64,000 nucleotides of DNA, taken from Nitrosomonas sp. Is35. GTDB taxonomy: Bacteria > Pseudomonadota > Gammaproteobacteria > Burkholderiales > Nitrosomonadaceae. Made by a program: the position numbers and the translations under genes. The notes under the pieces are model-generated. The model had not been told where the DNA came from. It made no database searches and saw only the letters and a list, made by a program, of their open reading frames with translations. Of the stretch, positions 19,924 to 30,311 are shown piece after piece. Within the stretch, counting starts at the first letter, position 1, and each line of letters starts with the position of its first letter. Where the stretch lies: the NCBI RefSeq assembly GCF_033063295.1, contig NZ_JAWJZH010000001.1:1178001-1242000 (forward strand). The letters run 5' to 3'.

Positions 19924-20403
19924 TCATTGAAAGCCAAAAATCTTTAAGAATGTAATTAAGATCAGTACCACCGTCAAAATGAAAACGACTCGAGACATCA
20001 ATTGATAGATTGCTCTTCTGGTGACTATTTCTTGATGGTATTGAGCATCGATTTCGTGCATTTCGTTTCTGAGTTTCCGGAATGGCGGCCCCATGATATC
20101 GAGGCATCGAAGCAGCACCATGGCAACGATGGCGTAAGACACCATTTCAATTTTCAGCATATAAGCCAAAATACTGCCGCTTTCCTTGGGGCCGATCAAC
20201 GTGAACAGCATACCGATGACAACCGCTAGCATGACGGAAACGTGCGTTAGCAGTGCAGAGCTTTTGGTATCGATAATAACCATATCGTGCAGGATATGAT
20301 TGATGTGATTGATGTCTTTTCTCACATCGGCAAACTTTCTTTCATCTTCCTCATTTAAAGACAAAAGCGCTTTAAAAACTTTATCAACCAGATCGTACAT
20401 CAT
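19924..20403 (-). CDS. Small three-helix membrane protein, resembling PycTM/SLATT-type effectors in layout
   Basis: 159 residues: a charged N-terminal helical part (LNEEDERKFADVRKDINHIN), helix 1 (residues about 50-70, ALLTHVSVMLAVVIGMLFTL), helix 2 (79-98, LAYMLKIEMVSYAIVAMVLL), a polar loop with RKLRNEMHEIDAQYHQEIVT, and helix 3 (137-157). The segment IDTKSSALLTHVSV just before helix 1 recalls the D-x-K-x-[SA]-x-L-L pattern of two-helix PycTM and SLATT domain proteins. No nucleotide cyclase lies nearby, so a role in defence is only a thought. Convergent with the metallophosphoesterase gene. A GGAGG site (GCGGAGGCAGTCCG, minus strand) precedes the first ATG; either of the two Met codons may be used. 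Confidence 0.6.
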   Translation of the reverse strand: MMYDLVDKVFKALLSLNEEDERKFADVRKDINHINHILHDMVIIDTKSSALLTHVSVMLAVVIGMLFTLIGPKESGSILAYMLKIEMVSYAIVAMVLLRCLDIMGPPFRKLRNEMHEIDAQYHQEIVTRRAIYQLMSRVVFILTVVLILITFLKIFGFQ

Positions 20404-20534
20404 CGGACTGCCTCCGCTTTTTTTATCGTAGACGTACTATATGACATCCAGCGTTATATATATAAACAGAGATAGTTGTATAGTTATAACAATCTGAAAA
20501 TATTATTATTTGCTCCAGTGCAATAAATAATTGC

Positions 20535-23447
20535 CTATGCCATCAATTCCCGCAGAACATAAGGCAAGATTCCGCCGTGTTTGAAGTAATCCACCTCGAT
20601 GGTGGTATCAATACGGCATAACAGTTGCACGGTCTGGTTGCTGCCGTCTTTTCGCCGGATACTCAGCGTGACATCCTGTTGCGGCTGGATATTATCCAGT
20701 CCCAAGATATCGAATTGCTCGTCGCCTTTGATGCCCAACGTATCGGCATTGTCATTGTTTTTGAATTGCAATGGCAGAACGCCCATACCAATCAGATTGC
20801 TGCGGTGGATGCGTTCAAAGCTGCTGGCGATCACCGCTTTAACACCCAACAGCTGCGTGCCCTTAGCGGCCCAGTCGCGGCTTGAGCCAGTACCGTATTC
20901 CTTACCACCGAAAACAACGGTGGGAATATTCTGGGATTGATATTTCATTGCGGCATCGTAAATGCTCATTTGCTCCGGCGCAGCGCCTGCGGCGCCCTGA
21001 TAAAGGGTAATGCCGCCTTCGCTGCCGGGAATCATCAGATTTTTGATGCGCACATTGGCAAAGGTACCGCGCATCATCACTTCATGGTGGCCGCGCCGGG
21101 CGCCATAGCTATTAAAATCGGCTTTGCCGACATGATGATCGAGCAGATAACGTCCTGCGGGTGAAGTGTCCTTGATCGATCCCGCCGGACTGATGTGATC
21201 CGTTGTCACGGAATCGCCAAATATCCCCAGCGCGTAGGCATTTTTAATGTTACCCGCGCCGCTGGATGTTGCAGGCTGCAGCGAGAAATTCTGGAAAAAG
21301 GGCGGTTCGGCGATATAAGTCGACTCCGGCCAATTGTAGGTTTGTCCGGTAACGGAAGTGACGCTATTCCACAACGTGTGATCTTTGGTGAGATTGCCAT
21401 AGAGTTTCCGGAAAGTATCCGCGTTGGCGGCATATTTCAATAATGCATGAATTTCCGCGCTGCTAGGCCAGATATCCTTTAGCCAGACTGGTTGATTGTT
21501 TTTGCCGATGCCCAATGGTTCAGCCGTGAGGTCTTTCAGTATAGTACCGGCGATTGCGTAGGCCACGACCAATGGTGGTGACGCCAGAAAGTTAGCGCGA
21601 ATGTTTGGATGAATGCGCGCTTCAAAATTGCGGTTACCGGATAATACCGCAGCGCAGACCAGATCATTCTTGACGATGGCTTCTTCTATCGGTTCGGCCA
21701 ATGGTCCCGCGTTGCCGATGCACGTGGTGCAGCCGTAACCGACCAGATTGAAGCCCAACTGTTCGAGATAAGGCGACAGTCCGGTGATGTTTAAATAATC
21801 GGTGACTACGCGCGAGCCGGGCGCCAGCGATGTTTTGATGTGATGCTTGACCGACAATCCTTTCTCGACCGCCTTTTTGGCCAGTAAACCCGCAGCCAGC
21901 AGCACGCTCGGGTTGGATGTGTTGGTACAGGATGTGATGGCGGCAATCAATACATCGCCGTGACCCAGATCAACGCTTGAGCCATTCAATTCGACCTGAC
22001 ATAAGTCGGCTGCATTGGGCGCGGGGCGGTTACTGGTCATTTCGGTGATATTGCGGGAAACCATCCGCCGCTCGGTGGATGCAGCGCTTTGCGGCGCCGG
22101 TGTGTTGCCGGCACTGGGTGCCGACAATCTGTTTTCATCGACATTGCCGGAGTCGATATGTGTGCAAACTTCGAGATCCTGGCTATGAGCATTGCGCACT
22201 GAGTAACGCTGATTGATATTGTCGTTTTGTTTGCCGTAACCGCTTTCTCTGATGGGTTTGTTAAAGAGCTCGGTGAAACGGGATTTTATGGCCGTCAGTT
22301 CAATGCGATCCTGAGGGCGTTTGGGACCCGCTAGTGCAGGTGATACCGAACTCAGATCGAGCGTCAGCTCGCTGGTATAGTCGATGTCTCCTTTTTTGGG
22401 GATGCCATACATTTGCTGTGCCTGGAAATAAGCCTGGAATGCGGCGATTTCTTCCTGGCTACGTCCCGTGCCTCTGAAATAATCAATAGTCGCGTCGTCG
22501 ACCGGAAAGAATCCCATGGTTGCGCCATACTCCGGCGCCATGTTGGCGATCGTGGCGCGATCGGGCAGCGTCAATGAAGCGGTTCCTTCACCGAAGAACT
22601 CGACGAATTTACCGACCACATTGGCCTTACGCAGCATTTCCGTGATCGTCAGTACCAGATCGGTTGCGGTAACACCTTCGCGCAACTGGCCTGTTAAATT
22701 GACACCCACTACATCGGGGGTGAGGAAATAAACCGGTTGACCCAGCATACCGGCTTCCGCTTCGATCCCGCCGACACCCCAGCCGACGACACCGATACCG
22801 TTGATCATGGTGGTATGCGAATCGGTACCGACCAGCGTATCAGGAAAAATAAGTCCGTCTTTCCGGTGCACACCGCGCGCGAGATATTCGAGGTTGACCT
22901 GATGCACAATGCCAATCCCGGGGGGGATCACCTTGAATGTGTCAAACGCTTGCATGCCCCACTTGATGAACTGGTAACGTTCGTTATTACGGAAAAATTC
23001 TATTTCCATATTGCGATCGATCGCATCTTTCGTGCCGTAGTGATCAACCTGTATCGAATGGTCCACGACCAGATCGACGGGAACCAACGGTTCGATGAGC
23101 TTCGGATTTTTTCCCAGCTTTACCGCCGTGCTGCGCATGGCAGCGAGATCGACCAGCAGCGGTACGCCGGTAAAGTCTTGCAGCACAATGCGGGAAACGA
23201 CAAACGGTATTTCATCCACTCTGGCAGCTTCGGGTTTCCAGCTGGCCAGTTGCCGGATATGCGCTTCCGTGATCTTTTTATTGTCAAAATTCCGCAATAC
23301 CGATTCCAATACGATACGGATCGATACCGGCAGCCGGGAAATTTTTCCAATGCCACTTTTCTCCAGCGCCGGGAGTGAATAGTATTTCGCAGTGTTTCCG
23401 GGGGCTATGGATAGCTCATGCAGGCTGTTGAATAAATTGTGGCTCAT
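20535..23447 (-). CDS. acnA: Aconitate hydratase A with a linker insertion
   Basis: 970 residues from the ATG at 23445-23447 ([12 protein letters not shown]); a longer frame to 23630 runs into the tRNA region and is not used. Interconverts citrate and isocitrate in the TCA cycle. 4Fe-4S ligands: [13 protein letters not shown] and [14 protein letters not shown]. Other signatures: [34 protein letters not shown], and the swivel domain with [13 protein letters not shown] and [18 protein letters not shown]. Relatives are near 890-900 residues; the surplus is a low-complexity, Ser/Asn/Pro-rich stretch at about residues 415-490 ([17 protein letters not shown] and neighbours) just before the first Fe-S Cys. 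Confidence 0.96.
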   Translation of the reverse strand: MSHNLFNSLHELSIAPGNTAKYYSLPALEKSGIGKISRLPVSIRIVLESVLRNFDNKKITEAHIRQLASWKPEAARVDEIPFVVSRIVLQDFTGVPLLVDLAAMRSTAVKLGKNPKLIEPLVPVDLVVDHSIQVDHYGTKDAIDRNMEIEFFRNNERYQFIKWGMQAFDTFKVIPPGIGIVHQVNLEYLARGVHRKDGLIFPDTLVGTDSHTTMINGIGVVGWGVGGIEAEAGMLGQPVYFLTPDVVGVNLTGQLREGVTATDLVLTITEMLRKANVVGKFVEFFGEGTASLTLPDRATIANMAPEYGATMGFFPVDDATIDYFRGTGRSQEEIAAFQAYFQAQQMYGIPKKGDIDYTSELTLDLSSVSPALAGPKRPQDRIELTAIKSRFTELFNKPIRESGYGKQNDNINQRYSVRNAHSQDLEVCTHIDSGNVDENRLSAPSAGNTPAPQSAASTERRMVSRNITEMTSNRPAPNAADLCQVELNGSSVDLGHGDVLIAAITSCTNTSNPSVLLAAGLLAKKAVEKGLSVKHHIKTSLAPGSRVVTDYLNITGLSPYLEQLGFNLVGYGCTTCIGNAGPLAEPIEEAIVKNDLVCAAVLSGNRNFEARIHPNIRANFLASPPLVVAYAIAGTILKDLTAEPLGIGKNNQPVWLKDIWPSSAEIHALLKYAANADTFRKLYGNLTKDHTLWNSVTSVTGQTYNWPESTYIAEPPFFQNFSLQPATSSGAGNIKNAYALGIFGDSVTTDHISPAGSIKDTSPAGRYLLDHHVGKADFNSYGARRGHHEVMMRGTFANVRIKNLMIPGSEGGITLYQGAAGAAPEQMSIYDAAMKYQSQNIPTVVFGGKEYGTGSSRDWAAKGTQLLGVKAVIASSFERIHRSNLIGMGVLPLQFKNNDNADTLGIKGDEQFDILGLDNIQPQQDVTLSIRRKDGSNQTVQLLCRIDTTIEVDYFKHGGILPYVLRELMA

Positions 23448-23597
23448 CGGTAATGTTCCTGAATAGTGCGGGTTAGCGGGTAAATAAAGTATTCTGCCGC
23501 TAATATATATTTTTAGGCAAACAAAGTCACGCTTCGGATTGCGAGCATAAATGACAATAAAGAAACAGAATGGAGGGGGGGGATATGGATTATCAGG

Positions 23598-23673
23598 TGG
23601 GGTGGCTGATGGGACTCGAACCCACGACAACCGGAATCACAATCCGGGACTCTACCAACTGAGCTACAGCCAC
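23598..23673 (-). tRNA. tRNA-His (GTG)
   Basis: On the minus strand the acceptor GTGGCTG pairs with CAGCCAC, followed by C73 and an encoded CCA. D arm TAGCTCAGTTGGTAGAG, anticodon stem-loop CCGGATTGTGATTCCGG with anticodon GTG, and T arm GTGGGTTCGAGTCCCAT. The base before it (23674) supplies the extra G-1 typical of tRNA-His. It is the last of a Pro-Arg-His cluster. Confidence 0.97.
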
Positions 23674-23756
23674 CATATGAAGAAAAGTGATACGGTCTTG
23701 CACACACAAACCGAGTTGAACAATTCAGTCCATCCATGAGGAAGGTATAATATTTG

Positions 23757-23833
23757 TGGCGTGCCCGACAGGAATCGAACCTGTAACCCCCAGCTTAGAA
23801 GGCTGGTGCTCTATCCGATTGAGCTACGGGCAC
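23757..23833 (-). tRNA. tRNA-Arg (TCT)
   Basis: Acceptor GTGCCCG pairs with CGGGCAC, then G73 and CCA. Anticodon stem CCAGC/GCTGG encloses CTTCTAA with anticodon TCT. T arm ACAGGTTCGATTCCTGT. Full 77-base cloverleaf. Confidence 0.97.
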
Positions 23834-23867
23834 TAAATCGGGCTGCTCTAAATATTAGGGCTGAAAT

Positions 23868-23944
23868 TGGTCGGGGTGGAGAGATTTGAACTCCCGACAT
23901 CCTGGTCCCAAACCAGGCGCGCTACCAGGCTACGCTACACCCCG
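23868..23944 (-). tRNA. tRNA-Pro (TGG)
   Basis: Acceptor CGGGGTG pairs with CACCCCG, then A73 and CCA. Anticodon stem CCTGG/CCAGG encloses TTTGGGA with anticodon TGG. T arm CGGGAGTTCAAATCTC. First gene of the Pro-Arg-His cluster; the order resembles the proM/hisR/argX type of cluster in other proteobacteria. Confidence 0.97.
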
Positions 23945-24145
23945 GAAAAGGCGACACTATACCTTCTTAGCGGTGAAACGTCAATTTCTTCGTGCTTCAA
24001 GTTGAGAGTTATGCTAATTTTGTTTGGGCACGATTAAAAACCAGAAATGTTTACATTTTGCATGCGTCATGTCGCAAATCAAATTTACAGTGGTATGTTA
24101 TTGTAGAATTCGACTGATGACAAACATCATCTATGGATAAATAAC

Positions 24146-24174
24146 TTGTTATCGAACCTGTTTTCTGATAATAC
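24146..24174 (+). promoter_or_regulatory. Candidate sigma-70 promoter of dksA
   Basis: TTGTTA (24146-24151) and TAATAC (24169-24174) are 17 bp apart, about 45 bp before the dksA start codon. Overlapping alternatives (GATAAT, TACTAT) exist for the -10 box, so the exact start is unsure. Confidence 0.4.
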
Positions 24175-24219
24175 TATGCGATTTTTGTACGCTAGCGGAA
24201 TTAAAGAGGAGCCTGACAG

Positions 24220-24645
24220 ATGCCAAAAGAGCTGCAAAGTAAACAAGTGACTCCCTATGAACCCAAAGCAGGTGAAGAATATATGGGGCCTGATCAGCTG
24301 ACGCATTTTCGTAAGATACTGGACGATATGAAAGTGGAATTGGGTCAGGATATTGACCGTGCCGTTCATACCATGCAGGATGAAGCGACGGTTTTCGCCG
24401 ACCCTAATGACCGAGCCAGTCAGGAATCTGATATGACGCTTGAATTACGTAACCGTGACCGGGAGCGCAAACTGATCAAGAAGATTGATGAGATTATCGG
24501 CAAGATCGATTCCGGTGATTATGGTTATTGCGAAAGCTGCGGTGTGGAAATCGGATTAAAACGATTAGAAGCACGGCCTACGGCGACACTTTGCATCGAT
24601 TGCAAGACACTGGATGAAATGCGTGAGAGACAAATAGCTAAATAG
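24220..24645 (+). CDS. dksA: RNA polymerase-binding transcription factor DksA
   Basis: 141 residues, normal length. DksA enters the polymerase secondary channel and, with ppGpp, adjusts rRNA and amino-acid operon transcription. The coiled coil with the tip motif DPNDRASQE (the DxxDxA element) spans residues about 35-105; the C4 zinc finger is CESCGVEIG ... LCIDCKTLDE with all four Cys present. A GAGGAG site lies 9 bases before the ATG. Monocistronic, ended by a bidirectional terminator. Confidence 0.97.
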   Translation: MPKELQSKQVTPYEPKAGEEYMGPDQLTHFRKILDDMKVELGQDIDRAVHTMQDEATVFADPNDRASQESDMTLELRNRDRERKLIKKIDEIIGKIDSGDYGYCESCGVEIGLKRLEARPTATLCIDCKTLDEMRERQIAK

Positions 24646-24689
24646 TTTTGAACGCAATGAGCTGAACGGGTTTGTAGCCGGTTAAAATG

Positions 24690-24718
24690 AAAAGCCCTGC
24701 TTGTGAAGCAGGGCTTTT
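24690..24718. terminator. Bidirectional terminator between dksA and pnp
   Basis: AAAAGCCCTGC and GCAGGGCTTTT form an 11-bp stem around TTGTGAA; U tracts result on both strands, serving the convergent dksA and pnp transcripts. Confidence 0.9.
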
Positions 24719-24748
24719 GTTTAAGCTAGTGCGTAAATCTGAGACGGT

Positions 24749-26869
24749 TTAAGATTCTTCTGTAGCAGGATCGGTATTGCCTTCATCAGCAGCTAGCGCT
24801 TTCATGCTGAGGCGCAATCTACCCTTGTCATCCGCTTCAAGCACCTTGACACGAACCTGCTGGCCCTCGTTCAAATGATCGGAAACGTTGTTGACACGCT
24901 CATTGGCGATTTGCGAAATATGCAACAAGCCGTCTTTTCCGGGAAGAACGCTGACGATGGCACCAAAATCCAGTAATTTCAGGACTACGCCGTCATAAAT
25001 TTTACCAACTTCGACTTCCGCGGTAATGTCTTCAATGCGTTTTTTGGCGAGCTCACCGCCTTCCGCATTAACACAAGCGATCGTAACTTGACCGTCATCG
25101 GTGATATCAATGGTGGTGCCGGTTTCTTCCGTGAGCGTGCGTATTACAGCGCCGCCTTTACCGATAACATCGCGAATCTTTTCTGGATTGATTTTCAGTT
25201 TGATGATGCGCGGTGCATGCACTGAAATATCTTCCCGGGTCGATGGCAGCGCTTGTTTCATGATTTGCAGGATATGCATCCGCCCTTCATGCGCTTGTAT
25301 CAACGCTGCATGCATGATTTCTTTGGTGATACCTTGAATTTTGATATCCATTTGCAAGGCGGTGATACCTTTCTCGGTGCCTGCTACCTTGAAATCCATA
25401 TCACCGAGATGATCTTCATCACCAAGAATGTCCGTCAGTACAGCGAAACGGTTGCCATCCTTAATCAAGCCCATGGCGATACCCGCGACATGAGCTTTCA
25501 ATGGAACACCTGCATCCATCAGTGCAAGGCAACCGCCACAGACCGATGCCATTGAACTGGAACCATTGGATTCGGTAATTTCGGATACCACACGGAGTGA
25601 ATAACCGAATTCTTCGGGAGTTGGTAGTACCGCGGCTAGGGCGCGTTTGGCAAGCCGTCCGTGGCCGATTTCACGGCGTTTTGGAGTGCCGACACGGCCA
25701 ATTTCTCCGGTTGCATAGGGCGGCATATTGTAATGCAGCATGAACCGGTCGTTATAATCGCCTTGCAGCGAATCGATTTTTTGCTCATCGCGCGCGGTGC
25801 CCAAAGTTGCAATTGCCAGTGCCTGCGTTTCTCCACGGGTAAATAGTGCTGAGCCATGCGTGCGCGGCAGTACGCCGTTGCGAATTGTAATAGGGCGTAC
25901 AGTCCGCGTGCCGCGGCCATCGATCCGAGGTTCACCATCCAGAATTTGGTTGCGCACAATTTTCGATTCCAGCGCAAAAAAAGCTTCCTTGAATGGCTGG
26001 AGACCGGGGCCACCCTCGGTATCAACACCGAGTTCGGCGGAGATGCGTTGACTGATGGCTTCAATCGCTTCGCTGCGCGCTTGTTTTTGCTTGATTTTGT
26101 ATGCTTGCCGCAAATCAGCTTCCGCCAAGCCGTTAATCTTTTCTTCAAAAGCGACATCTTTTGCCGGTGGTGTCCAATCCCAAGCGGTAACACCTGCTTC
26201 ATCGGCAAGCTCGTTGATCGCATTGATAACGACTTGCATTTGCTCATGACCAAACGTCACGGCTCCTAGCATCACTTCTTCAGAGAGTTCCAGTGCCTCT
26301 GATTCAACCATCAAAACAGCGTTTTGTGTACCTGCAACAACTAGATTCAATTGCGTATCTTCCAGCTCGGAAGTGGTTGGATTTAGAACATATTCATTGT
26401 TGATATAACCGACCCGGGCTGCGCCAAGCGGGCCATCGAACGGAATGCCGGAAAGGATTAATGCAGCGGAGGTGCCAATAATCGAAGGTATATCCGGATC
26501 CACTTCATTGTCGGCCGACATTACCGTGGCTACTATCTGCACTTCGTTATAGAAACCTTCGGGGAAGAGCGGCCGAATAGGACGGTCGATCAATCGGGAA
26601 GTTAATATTTCCTTTTCTGATGGACGACCCTCTCGTTTAAAGAAACTGCCGGGTATTCTGCCTGCCGCATAAGATCTTTCCTGGTAATCCACTGTCAGCG
26701 GAAAGAAATCCTGTCCTGGTTTTATATTTTTTGCGCCAACTACGGTGACAAGTACTACTGTATCGTCCATTGTAACCATTACGGCGCCATGTGACTGTCT
26801 TGCTATCTCACCTGTTTCCAGTGTGAGTTGATGGCGTCCATAGGTAATACTCTTCTTAATAGGTTTCAA
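24749..26869 (-). CDS. pnp: Polyribonucleotide nucleotidyltransferase (PNPase)
   Basis: 706 residues, full length. Phosphorolytic 3'-5' exoribonuclease of RNA decay. Two RNase PH domains: [19 protein letters not shown] and [20 protein letters not shown] in the first; [35 protein letters not shown] and [15 protein letters not shown] in the second. Then a KH domain ([19 protein letters not shown]) and an S1 domain ([20 protein letters not shown]). Follows rpsO on the same strand, the usual rpsO-pnp operon. Confidence 0.98.
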   Translation of the reverse strand: MKPIKKSITYGRHQLTLETGEIARQSHGAVMVTMDDTVVLVTVVGAKNIKPGQDFFPLTVDYQERSYAAGRIPGSFFKREGRPSEKEILTSRLIDRPIRPLFPEGFYNEVQIVATVMSADNEVDPDIPSIIGTSAALILSGIPFDGPLGAARVGYINNEYVLNPTTSELEDTQLNLVVAGTQNAVLMVESEALELSEEVMLGAVTFGHEQMQVVINAINELADEAGVTAWDWTPPAKDVAFEEKINGLAEADLRQAYKIKQKQARSEAIEAISQRISAELGVDTEGGPGLQPFKEAFFALESKIVRNQILDGEPRIDGRGTRTVRPITIRNGVLPRTHGSALFTRGETQALAIATLGTARDEQKIDSLQGDYNDRFMLHYNMPPYATGEIGRVGTPKRREIGHGRLAKRALAAVLPTPEEFGYSLRVVSEITESNGSSSMASVCGGCLALMDAGVPLKAHVAGIAMGLIKDGNRFAVLTDILGDEDHLGDMDFKVAGTEKGITALQMDIKIQGITKEIMHAALIQAHEGRMHILQIMKQALPSTREDISVHAPRIIKLKINPEKIRDVIGKGGAVIRTLTEETGTTIDITDDGQVTIACVNAEGGELAKKRIEDITAEVEVGKIYDGVVLKLLDFGAIVSVLPGKDGLLHISQIANERVNNVSDHLNEGQQVRVKVLEADDKGRLRLSMKALAADEGNTDPATEES

Positions 26870-26995
26870 TTAACAATCCCTTTTTCCTATTTGATGAATC
26901 TTTCCGAATTTTGATTTGCTTGCAGACAAGAATATCGATTGCACGACTGAAAAATGGTCTGCTCGATTGGCACCAGCCAAGCTTGAGGAGAACAT

Positions 26996-27265
26996 CTATT
27001 TACGTAAACCAAGGCGTTCAATCAGCGTTTGGTAAGAATCGGCATTGCGGTTTTTTAGATAATCAAGCAGTTTGCGGCGGCGTCCAACCATGCGTAATAG
27101 ACCGCGGCGGGAATGATGATCCTTGACATGCGTTTTGAAATGACCGATTAAGTCATTGATTCTGGTTGTTAAGAGTGCAACTTGGACTTCAGGAGAGCCA
27201 GTATCCCCTTCGGCTCTTTGATAGTCGCGCACTACCTGTGCTTTTTGGTCGATTGTGACTGACAT
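26996..27265 (-). CDS. rpsO: 30S ribosomal protein S15
   Basis: 89 residues, standard length. The conserved core [32 protein letters not shown] [17 protein letters not shown] and the C-terminal [14 protein letters not shown] end are present. Binds the central domain of 16S rRNA. First gene of the rpsO-pnp operon; 126 bp separate the two. Confidence 0.98.
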   Translation of the reverse strand: MSVTIDQKAQVVRDYQRAEGDTGSPEVQVALLTTRINDLIGHFKTHVKDHHSRRGLLRMVGRRRKLLDYLKNRNADSYQTLIERLGLRK

Positions 27266-27563
27266 AAAATTCTCCGGTTATTAAACTACCCTTGGGTATA
27301 AAGAGCCGGAATTTTACTCTTTTATATCGTTCTTGTCCAAACCAGAACAAGTTATGAAACTAAATCGAACCGGCAACAGAGACCTTAAAGCTCGTTACAG
27401 CTCAAAAGCTGAGTGATGGGGAAGTGTAATTCTGGGCAAACCGGAATGGGCACGAGTTGAAGTTGATGAAAAAGAAACTCAGTAATCTATGGAGAACAAA
27501 AGAATTGATATTGTGAATTGGATTCTTCTATCAATTCTATTTGTTACCCCTAGTGGTTGATTA

Positions 27564-28367
27564 GGGCCTGTTAACGCTATTTGATATAATTTGGTGATGG
27601 AAATCACCGAAACTCAATATCAACAGATCGAGCACTGCCTGCCGCGTCAGCGTGGCAACGTCAGCCATTCCAATCTGCAAGTTCTCAATGCCATTCTTTA
27701 CGTTGCCGAGCATGGCTGCAAGTGGCGAGGACTGCCCAAGCGATTCGGCAACTGGCATACCATCTATACCCGCATGAATCGCTGGGCAAAGAGTGGTGTA
27801 CTGAGCCATGTATTTGGGCAACTTCAGCATCAGCAAATCATCCGTATCCGTATTGAAACTGTTTCGCTGGACAGCACCAGCATCAAAGTCCATCCCGACG
27901 GTACGGGTGCGTTAAAAAAAACGGCCCCCAATCCATCGGAAAATCTCGAGGTGGATGGACCACCAAAATTCATCTGGTTGCCGCAGATTCCAGAACAACC
28001 ATAAGCTTTGCCCTCTCGCCCGGTCACGCCCACGATGCGCCAGAGGGCAGGCAGCTTTTGCTTTCCCTCGGTCCCGTCAATACGCCCACCTACCTGCTGA
28101 TGGATCGTGCTTATGAGGGCGACCAAACCCGGCAACTGGCACTAGATTTGGGTTACATCCCGGTTGTTCCGCCCAAAGCAAATCGCTTGTCACCCTGGGA
28201 ATACAACCGTGCCATGTACAAAAAACGCAACGAGATCGAACGATTGTTCAGAAGGCTCAAGGGATTTCGCCGCATCTTCTCCAGGTTCGATAAGCTCGAT
28301 GTCGTCTTCATCTCCTTTATCCACTTCGCTCTCATCGTCGAAGCAATCAGATTGTGTTAACAGGCCC
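27564..28367 (+). mobile_element. IS5-family (IS427-like) insertion sequence, copy 3, 804 bp, intergenic
   Basis: Identical ends to copies 1 and 2, flanked by TA at 27562-27563 and 28368-28369. It lies between rpsO and the dynamin-like gene and breaks no recognisable gene. Confidence 0.95.
27591..28360 (+). CDS. IS5-family transposase, two frames joined by a probable -1 frameshift (copy 3)
   Basis: First frame 27591-28004, A8 slip site 27914-27921, second frame ending at 28360. The joined product is 256 residues, with the same DDE residues as the other copies (Asp in SLDST, Asp in LMDRAYEG, Glu in NEIERLFRR). Confidence 0.85.
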
Positions 28368-28433
28368 TAAGATCGTTTGTGCCGCAAAGTGCGCATATAG
28401 CAGTGCGGGAAAACGATTTCGCATTGTAAAATC

Positions 28434-29897
28434 TTAAACTTGCGAATTTTCACCCTCATTTCCCGATGGATTCGTGAATTGATCGTTCAATGCTTGAATA
28501 TAATCGTTAGCTTCGTTAATGATTTCATCAATGGTTTGTTGTGCAACATCATTCCAGCCAGCCGGTCCGCTGAGGAGCATTGGACGGTACGTGGCGGTAC
28601 TCTTATTAAATGCCTGTACGTACTGTTTGTAGACCTCATGATCGTTGCCGATTTCATTTGCCAGATTCTTCAGTAGCTTATTGGCAACTGCGCGGCGGAT
28701 GGAAAAATGGATGAAAATAATACTGAGCGCTAAAAACGAAGCGATGGCGATTGCTGTGGTATCTCCTTGTATGAGCTCTTCCGGGAATGTTTTGACAATC
28801 CCCCACGATTCATTCATCGTCAAAGCTATTCCTGCCAGCACCGCCAATGTGCCATAAGCTAAGCCATCAAATAATATGACTTTGCTTTTCCATTTTTTTA
28901 GCATGTCAGATAGTTTATTAACAATCTGATTTTTAATACCTTTGGCTGTTTGTTCTAGTTTTCCGACAATGCGGTACGAACGTTCGACTTCGATCTGATG
29001 CATTCTTGCATTGATGTCAGCCATATCTTCTTCGCGTTTTTTCTCGAAGCGTTCCTTGATGTGCGGATTGGCGATCGGAACGGCAGCGGCGGGATTATAG
29101 ATGCGATAGAACCGTCCGGTGACTAAGCCTACTTCAGCGAGCGAGCGTTGCCAGGCCGAAACAACTTCTTCCGGATTGTCTTCCTGTGCGGTGACATCAA
29201 TCTGATTCAGAATGTACAGGAATTTGTTTGCATCGGCACGGTTAACGCTGGCCGATACCAAATAAGCCAATGTATCCTGCATGGCCTTCGGTTCGGGGTG
29301 GCGCGCGTCAAAAAATACCAGCACAAGATCGGATAAGTTAATGATGTGTTGTGTTAAGCGCAATGTCGATGCACGCTGATTGTCTGCGTCAAAGCCGGGA
29401 GAATCGATCAGGATTTTTCCGCGTATATTTTCGGACGGGCAGGTTTTCAACTGCAAGTAAGCATCAATGCGCTCTTGACCGGCTTCGGAAATCTCATCAA
29501 TACTACGGCTGATTTGGAAGAACGGGAAACGCGGGTCGGCATCGAGTGCAATGCCCGGCAGTGTCTTTGCTTCATTATGACGGCTGTAGCAAATGACCGT
29601 GAATTTGTCATCGACGGCCTGATTGCCGGTGCGTTGCAGCTTCATATCCAGATAGGAATTGATATAGGTCGATTTTCCGGCGGAAAAGGTACCTAATACG
29701 GCGATCATAGGCCACCAGGTCACACAGGTCGCATAGGATTCGTCTTTGTTGAGTAACCCCATGCTGTGGCCGACATAATCCATTTTTCTGAAGCTTTTTA
29801 CTGCATTGGCCAGTGTCGGGTTATCCGGATGCTCATCAGCTAAGTGCTTTTGTAAACTCTTAAGATACTTATTAATTTGTGTTGAGCTATGTGACAT
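28434..29897 (-). CDS. Dynamin-like GTPase with a C-terminal membrane hairpin
   Basis: 487 residues. G1 GTFSAGKSTYINSYL, a G2 Thr region (RTGNQAVDDKFTVI), G3 LIDSPGFDADNQR and G4 ILNQIDVTAQED are all present, a dynamin-superfamily GTPase. A helical stalk (ERFEKKREEDMADIN and following) precedes two hydrophobic segments (VILFDGLAYGTLAVLAGIAL and AIASFLALSIIFIHFSI), so it should anchor in the inner membrane. Bacterial dynamin-like proteins remodel membranes or protect against membrane damage; the closest type here is the EHD/mitofusin-like group. Works alone in this locus. The ATG at 29895-29897 is preceded by AAAGGGA. Confidence 0.85.
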   Translation of the reverse strand: MSHSSTQINKYLKSLQKHLADEHPDNPTLANAVKSFRKMDYVGHSMGLLNKDESYATCVTWWPMIAVLGTFSAGKSTYINSYLDMKLQRTGNQAVDDKFTVICYSRHNEAKTLPGIALDADPRFPFFQISRSIDEISEAGQERIDAYLQLKTCPSENIRGKILIDSPGFDADNQRASTLRLTQHIINLSDLVLVFFDARHPEPKAMQDTLAYLVSASVNRADANKFLYILNQIDVTAQEDNPEEVVSAWQRSLAEVGLVTGRFYRIYNPAAAVPIANPHIKERFEKKREEDMADINARMHQIEVERSYRIVGKLEQTAKGIKNQIVNKLSDMLKKWKSKVILFDGLAYGTLAVLAGIALTMNESWGIVKTFPEELIQGDTTAIAIASFLALSIIFIHFSIRRAVANKLLKNLANEIGNDHEVYKQYVQAFNKSTATYRPMLLSGPAGWNDVAQQTIDEIINEANDYIQALNDQFTNPSGNEGENSQV

Positions 29898-30311
29898 AAC
29901 GATCCCTTTTCATTCCTATGAGAGTACACCCTGAATTGCGTGAAGGTGATTTTTTAGTTTAAAAATTCATTTTTCTGCATGAGATGATGCTGTTTTCAGT
30001 CAGTTACTCTGGTTTTTTGGAATGCGTGCCGACCAGAATTTTTTACTACAAATGAAAACAGATTTTACGGATAACGCATGTTCAATGCCAGTCGATCTAT
30101 GTCAGAAATTATTGCAGCGTGCCCCGCGATTTTACCAAGAACGCCGCAGGCTTGCCAGTATATGATATTTCTAATATTTGCATTGGTTTCACGCAAAATA
30201 ATATTATCATAACCAGTTTTATGGACGGCCGGTTTCCGGTGGTTTGTACCTTTTGACCGGAAGAAAATAAAGCTTGGATCATACACACTTGGCGGGAGAA
30301 AATTTTAAAGC
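29898..30311. other. Divergent intergenic region between the dynamin-like gene and the DUF502 gene
   Basis: AT-rich, 414 bp. It must hold both promoters. A 73-codon frame at 30065-30286 (minus) has no family resemblance or ribosome site and is not called. I see no repeat or stable hairpin. Confidence 0.4.

Noticed and set aside
22737..23378. 213-codon open frame on the plus strand
   Set aside because: It lies opposite acnA, whose minus-strand frame has clear family motifs; a shadow frame.
23448..23630. Upstream extension of acnA
   Set aside because: It would run into the tRNA-His gene and give a nonsense N-terminus ([15 protein letters not shown]); the ATG at 23445-23447 fits the family.
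25636..26253. 205-codon open frame on the minus strand in another frame of pnp
   Set aside because: PNPase motifs run through the whole region in the proper frame.
30065..30286. 73-codon open frame on the minus strand upstream of the DUF502 gene
   Set aside because: No start context or family resemblance; probably chance.
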